Position numbers and translations under genes: made by a program | In this document: one piece after another, positions 36,253 to 39,365 of the stretch | Layout: each line of letters starts with the position of its first letter | Position numbering within the stretch: position 1 is the stretch's first letter | Origin: Smittium mucronatum | Taxonomy: Eukaryota > Kickxellomycota > Harpellomycetes > Harpellales > Legeriomycetaceae | Direction: 5' to 3' | Length of the DNA: 39,365 bases | Assembly: GCA_001953115.1 (NCBI GenBank) | Contig: LSSL01000551.1 | Coordinates: forward strand, 1 to 39,365 | The notes under the pieces: model-generated | Seen by the model: only the letters and a program-made list of their open reading frames with translations | Told to the model about the DNA's origin: nothing | Databases searched by the model: none

Positions 36253-36566
36253 TTATGCTTGGATTTCGCGGATATAAAGGATGTTGTTGCATCTGATGAG
36301 AACTTCGCCTATTGCAGAGCCCATGGATACACCATCTTGGAACTCTTCTGTTTCTAAAAGTTGAATGTTCATATAGGAATCGGAAGAGGCGAGAAGACCC
36401 CTATACTCTTGGCCCCATTTAAGCTTGGCAACTACAACTTTGCCAACTAAATCTTGGAGGAAGGGCTTAGGATTGACAGGACGAAACTATCAAGAAAGTA
36501 GTAATTGATGAAGCTGAAATTATAATAAAGAACTGATTAGAGTTTGTGGTAAAAGCTTACATTCAT
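36253..36566 (-). CDS. SMX3: Spliceosomal Sm protein F (SmF)
   Basis: Exon 1 is only ATGAAT (36566-36561); exon 2 is 36486-36253; the intron is 36560-36487 (74 nt, GTAAGC donor, GATAG acceptor, CTAAT possible branch site). The product has 79 residues, close to the usual SmF length of 75-90. It begins [12 protein letters not shown], the conserved SmF start, followed by the Sm1 fold ([25 protein letters not shown]) and the Sm2 motif [19 protein letters not shown] in place of the common IRG is diagnostic for SmF. SmF is part of the seven-membered Sm ring on U1, U2, U4 and U5 snRNAs. The codon before exon 2 in frame is TAG, so the protein cannot be extended without splicing. It lies 322 bp downstream of SUMO on the same strand. 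Confidence 0.94.
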
Positions 36567-36573
36567 TTGGACT

Positions 36574-36669
36574 GGCAGTATTTTATAGAGAATTAAGAGT
36601 GGCAGTATTTTATAGAGAATCAAGAGTGGCAGTATTTCATAGAGAACTAAGAATGGCAGAATTTTACAG
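36574..36669 (-). promoter_or_regulatory. Array of 27-bp repeats with TATA-like boxes before SmF
   Basis: Three full and one partial unit start at 36574, 36601, 36628 and 36655 with exact 27-bp spacing (GGCAGTATTTTATAGAGAA on the plus strand). On the minus strand, the direction of SmF, the two units nearest the gene contain TATAAAA (36587-36581 and 36614-36608); the others have the mutated forms TATGAAA and TGTAAAA. The box nearest the gene is only about 15 bp from the ATG, so the upstream ones are the more likely promoters. Unit 3 also carries a short upstream frame of six codons. Confidence 0.7.
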
Positions 36670-36888
36670 AAAAAAATTAAAAATAGTGTTGTTTTGGAGA
36701 AGGGAATTTTGGATGTCAAATTAAAATAAATGAAAGGAAAAAAAAAAAAACCAGAAATTGACGCGTTGATATTAGATGTTATTGGACAATAACAAAAATA
36801 AAAAAATAAAAAAAAACTATTGGCTGGATCTGGAGAGGGGGGAGAAGTGAAGAAAAGAGAAATACATAAATTAAAGAGAACAAGACAG

Positions 36889-37218
36889 CTAGAATAAACA
36901 GCCGCCAATCTGCTCAACCATAGCATCAATAGTGTCACCGTCTTCCATCTCGAGCTCTTTGGGGGTGTTGGTGGGAGCCAGTCGCTGGCCATCGAACAGG
37001 AATCTCACCGAGCTGAGAGCACAACCAGTACGATCACAGTAGGCCTGCATCAGTTTTTCCAAACGGGTGGTGTTTTTGATTTTGAAGAAAATATCCTGGT
37101 TATCAGCACCAACAACCTTAAGATTAATGTGTTCGGTTTCGGGTTTAGTTTCAGAGGTGGCAGCAGCAGCAGATTCACTCTTTGGAGTCTCGGAAGTGCT
37201 GGGATCGTTTTTCTCCAT
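36889..37218 (-). CDS. SMT3: SUMO (ubiquitin-like modifier Smt3)
   Basis: A single exon of 109 residues, typical for a SUMO precursor. Residues 1-29 are a flexible Ser/Glu/Ala-rich tail. The ubiquitin-like fold covers about 30-106, with the SUMO marks INLKVVGADNQDIFFKIK, LEKLMQAYCDRTG, VRFLFDGQRL and MEDGDTIDAMVEQIGG. Gly105-Gly106 is followed by Cys-Leu-Phe, which a Ulp1-type protease must remove to expose the diglycine used for E1 (Aos1-Uba2) and E2 (Ubc9) transfer to substrate lysines. The start is the first Met of the frame and no intron is visible. SmF follows on the same strand. No residue of the core looks damaged. Confidence 0.97.
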   Translation of the reverse strand: MEKNDPSTSETPKSESAAAATSETKPETEHINLKVVGADNQDIFFKIKNTTRLEKLMQAYCDRTGCALSSVRFLFDGQRLAPTNTPKELEMEDGDTIDAMVEQIGGCLF

Positions 37219-37454
37219 CTTGCTAGATTATCTCTTTACTGTTGAAAAGGAATAGGATACGAGAGGAGAATAAAGTGAATAAGAATGAGAATAGGGAGGA
37301 AGTGGTGGTGATGGATGGCCTGTTCTTTGGGCACTTTTTTATTTTGCAGGTACACAGAGAGATGTAAAGTTGAAGGAAAGCAAGTGGTAAAAGAATCAGA
37401 GTTGCAAGTTTGTTGGTGTTTTCTATTTGATTAATTTTGGGTTCGTTTGCTAAA
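37219..37454. promoter_or_regulatory. Upstream region of SUMO
   Basis: 236 bp rich in purines on the plus strand (GGAGGAAGTGGTGGTGATGG at about 37296). It must contain the SUMO promoter. A TATA box is not evident. Confidence 0.4.
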
Positions 37455-37733
37455 ATGTCTGCTCATAATAAACAAAATCGCCAAACCACGTCCAGTAGAA
37501 CGGCCTTTAACTTCTTTAGCGTAATTTACAGCACCTTACTCTATAAGTATTGGCCAAAAAAATTGTTAATAAATGTTCAAATTAACCCATCGAAGAAATT
37601 ATCCAACTGCTTTTACTATTCACGACACCAGCCAATAAAACTATACATTAACTTGGAAACTCCATTGATCAAAATGGTAAAAGATACCAATACTGCTGAT
37701 AATCTGTATTTTGATTCGCATTCCCAGATATAG
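37455..37733 (+). CDS. Doubtful small ORF divergent from SUMO
   Basis: An ATG frame of 92 codons (start MSAHNKQNRQTTSSRTAFNF, end NLYFDSHSQI) begins 236 bp from the SUMO start on the opposite strand. It is basic and polar, without a signal peptide, membrane span or known domain. The position is suited to a divergently transcribed gene and the frame is fairly long for this base composition, but nothing else supports coding. It may be chance, or the first exon of a longer gene that I cannot trace. Confidence 0.2.
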   Translation: MSAHNKQNRQTTSSRTAFNFFSVIYSTLLYKYWPKKLLINVQINPSKKLSNCFYYSRHQPIKLYINLETPLIKMVKDTNTADNLYFDSHSQI

Positions 37734-38665
37734 CAGATAGAAGTGTAGCCTATAAACTGAAGCGCTTTGCATTTAATATTGTCTGCATTACATTCGTGGA
37801 ATATAGCCAGTTGCCAGTAAATAAACTAATTTTATTATATTTATATATGATTCTATTGGCTAAATTTGTCTATAAAATCTATTCGAACAATAAACCATTT
37901 CAAAATAAAATATAAATACCAATAGAACGCACCTATAATTAAGCCATTTTGGCGAATTAATCGGTCTGCCAATATAAATCCTAAAACCATACTTATGTAG
38001 CAAAATTAATATTAAAATCAACGGCCAGAGGAATTATTCAGTACAGAACCAAAGGAAATCATACCAGCCAAATACAATGTCAAGATTATTGATGCATTTT
38101 GGCATTTTGATTAATTTTAGACCAATTAACTACGTCTTTAAAGTTTACGTGCATAAATCTTAAAACTGAACCATTTTGAATTCTCAGAGCTTCCTAGTTT
38201 TGGATTACGATGGGCAAAAAAAGTAATAAAAATGGCAACATTCGAATAACCTCGGCATTTTCAAGCACTCCTACTAAAAAAAGCAGAGCAATATTGTCTA
38301 TCAAAATAAGCTAATTCATACTTATCCCCAAGAATTTGTTTAGCCATTTCAGAGCCGATAATGGCGCCATGACTATTTACACACTACCATTTCGTCTACT
38401 TTTTCTACCTATCATTTTACATGATTTAGTTTGTATTGTCAAATGAAATTTGGGTATTTCTTAAAACTATGCACCAAAAAGCTTAATTCTTTCTATTTAT
38501 TGGTAAAAAAGTATACGAAATATCCATTATGTGAATTGGTAGTATACAAATAGTCCTGACACCCGGAATTATTAAATTGTAAATACTGCTGTATATTAAC
38601 GGTGAATGCAATCCTGCGAATGTTGATTAATTTATTTTGGAAATATTAAATGCGCACTAATTTAC
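37734..38665. other. Non-coding stretch
   Basis: About 930 bp with no convincing gene. A 34-codon ATG frame at about 38210 (MGKKSNKNGNIRITSAF) is too short to support. Confidence 0.5.
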
Positions 38666-38679
38666 AAATAAAATTAGTT

Positions 38680-38722
38680 TTTTTTTTTTTTTTTTTGTAT
38701 CACGGAATTTTATTGTAAGATA
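38680..38722 (-). mobile_element. 43-bp copy 5 of the retroposon with perfect target-site duplication
   Basis: A T-run is followed by GTATCACGGAATTTTATTG and TAAGATA, identical to the last bases of copy 2 in antisense. It is bounded by the perfect 14-bp direct repeat AAATAAAATTAGTT (38666-38679 and 38723-38736). Only about 26 bp of the element body plus the A-tail were inserted, so this is an extreme 5' truncation. Confidence 0.92.
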
Positions 38723-38736
38723 AAATAAAATTAGTT

Positions 38737-39266
38737 GAGTCAGAAATTAATCTTGGAATTGTGCATAACTATTATGTTTACATCATTGGCTATTTTAGTG
38801 CCTATATTACGTTTAAAAATGATCTTTGCATTGATAGCCAGAAAAAGCTATGAATCACTGTGTCTATTGGCCGGCTTTAAGGTTTCTAATAGAATAATTG
38901 GGACATTACACCATATTAATGCTAGTGGTTTTAGATGGGCTTCTTCCTATTTTAGAAATGAAATTTAAAACGATTGGCATATGAGCTTCAATTCACCCTA
39001 CTTGCTCAATTTGCAATAGTTTTTTTTTTGTATCAGGTAATCTTCTGCAACAATTTGAAGAAATAAGTTTTCTGCATAAAAACAATTACCAATAGCATTA
39101 AGTATAGTTCGATAAAGGGCTGGCTGGATTTGATAATGGCTACAAAAAATATGTTTGATTTAGTTTGATCAGTGCCACTAAGCCAGCAAAGTACTGTGAT
39201 ACATAATAAAAGAAGAATCTAACAGGTTTTATCAAAAATAATAATTCCTTAATAAATACGAAAACA
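38737..39266. other. Non-coding stretch near window end
   Basis: No supported gene. The only longer open frame (to 38968) has no ATG at its start and begins within the insertion site of copy 5. A T-run followed by GTATCA at about 39019-39035 recalls the end of the retroposon, but the match is too short to count. Confidence 0.45.
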
Positions 39267-39365
39267 AAATTTGAGATATAAAGCAGCAATAAATATGGAA
39301 ACAACTAAATTTGAGATATAAAGCAGCAATAAATATGGAAACAACTAAATTTGAGATATAAAGCA
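39267..39365. repeat. 40-bp tandem repeat running into the window end
   Basis: Two and a half perfect units (beginning AAATTTGAGATATAAAGCAG) start at 39267, 39307 and 39347, and the third is cut by the edge. Perfect identity fits either a young minisatellite or an assembly artefact at a contig end. Confidence 0.95.

Noticed and set aside
36537..36992. Open frame of 151 codons on the minus strand overlapping SUMO and the 27-bp repeats.
   Set aside because: It is a shadow: its start lies within SUMO in another frame and its end is the translated repeat array (LPLLILYKI units).
38774..38968. 64-codon hydrophobic frame (MFTSLAILVPILRL...).
   Set aside because: No supporting feature; the open frame begins in the target-site duplication of a retroposon copy and has no recognisable relative.
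39015..39040. Possible sixth retroposon copy (T-run followed by GTATCA).
   Set aside because: Only six bases beyond the T-run match and no flanking duplication is present.

Overview
The window is nuclear DNA of a fungus. The evidence is a set of conserved eukaryotic proteins with fungal relatives (an NHP6-type HMG-box protein, SUMO/Smt3, the spliceosomal SmF protein, a Kin4/Snf1-like kinase and an UPF0132 membrane protein), short spliceosomal introns (63-124 nt, GTAAG-type donors plus one GC-AG intron), small intergenic spacing where genes are dense, and long AT-rich, gene-free stretches with decayed retroelements. The relics and the very AT-rich deserts would fit an early-diverging (zygomycete-grade) fungus, but that placement is only an inference. 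The final 99 bases are a 40-bp tandem repeat cut by the window edge, which may be a contig end.

Layout. Positions 1-3300 hold two convergent intron-containing genes: the UPF0132 membrane protein (209-999, +, three exons) and a 662-residue protein kinase (3276-1225, -, two exons). Positions 3300-8360 hold no gene; the first half is strongly G-rich on the + strand and carries a cluster of GGGATG hexamers. NHP6 lies at 8648-8364 (-), followed by a C-skewed gene-free stretch to about 11.6 kb. Two divergent genes for probable secreted, lineage-specific proteins follow: a 153-residue protein (12084-11623, -) and a 560-residue acidic protein with five 20-22-residue repeats (12897-14579, +).

Positions 14.6-36.2 kb are a gene desert of about 21.6 kb, very AT-rich, built at least partly from dead mobile elements. 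I identify (i) a family of about 620-bp poly(A)-tailed retroposons, with two full-length copies (17029-17651 and 22228-22861, inverted) and three 5'-truncated ones (28954-29162, 33503-33693, 38680-38722), three of them with target-site duplications; (ii) a 5'-truncated, multiply broken LINE (31478-29705, -) from the reverse transcriptase domain to the poly(A) tail; (iii) a decayed Tc1/mariner-type transposase (21265-22195, +). Microsatellites, notably (AAAAC)n, are scattered through it.

Positions 36.25-37.2 kb hold two housekeeping genes in tandem on the minus strand: SUMO (37218-36889) and SmF (36566-36253). SmF has a first coding exon of only six nucleotides and an upstream array of 27-bp repeats, each carrying a TATA-like box. 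After 37.2 kb there is one doubtful small ORF and otherwise non-coding DNA. There are no operons; the genes are linked only by position. The most interesting candidate for undescribed biology is the 620-bp retroposon family, with its conserved terminal hairpin, its poly(A) end resembling that of the resident LINE, and a long antisense reading frame.
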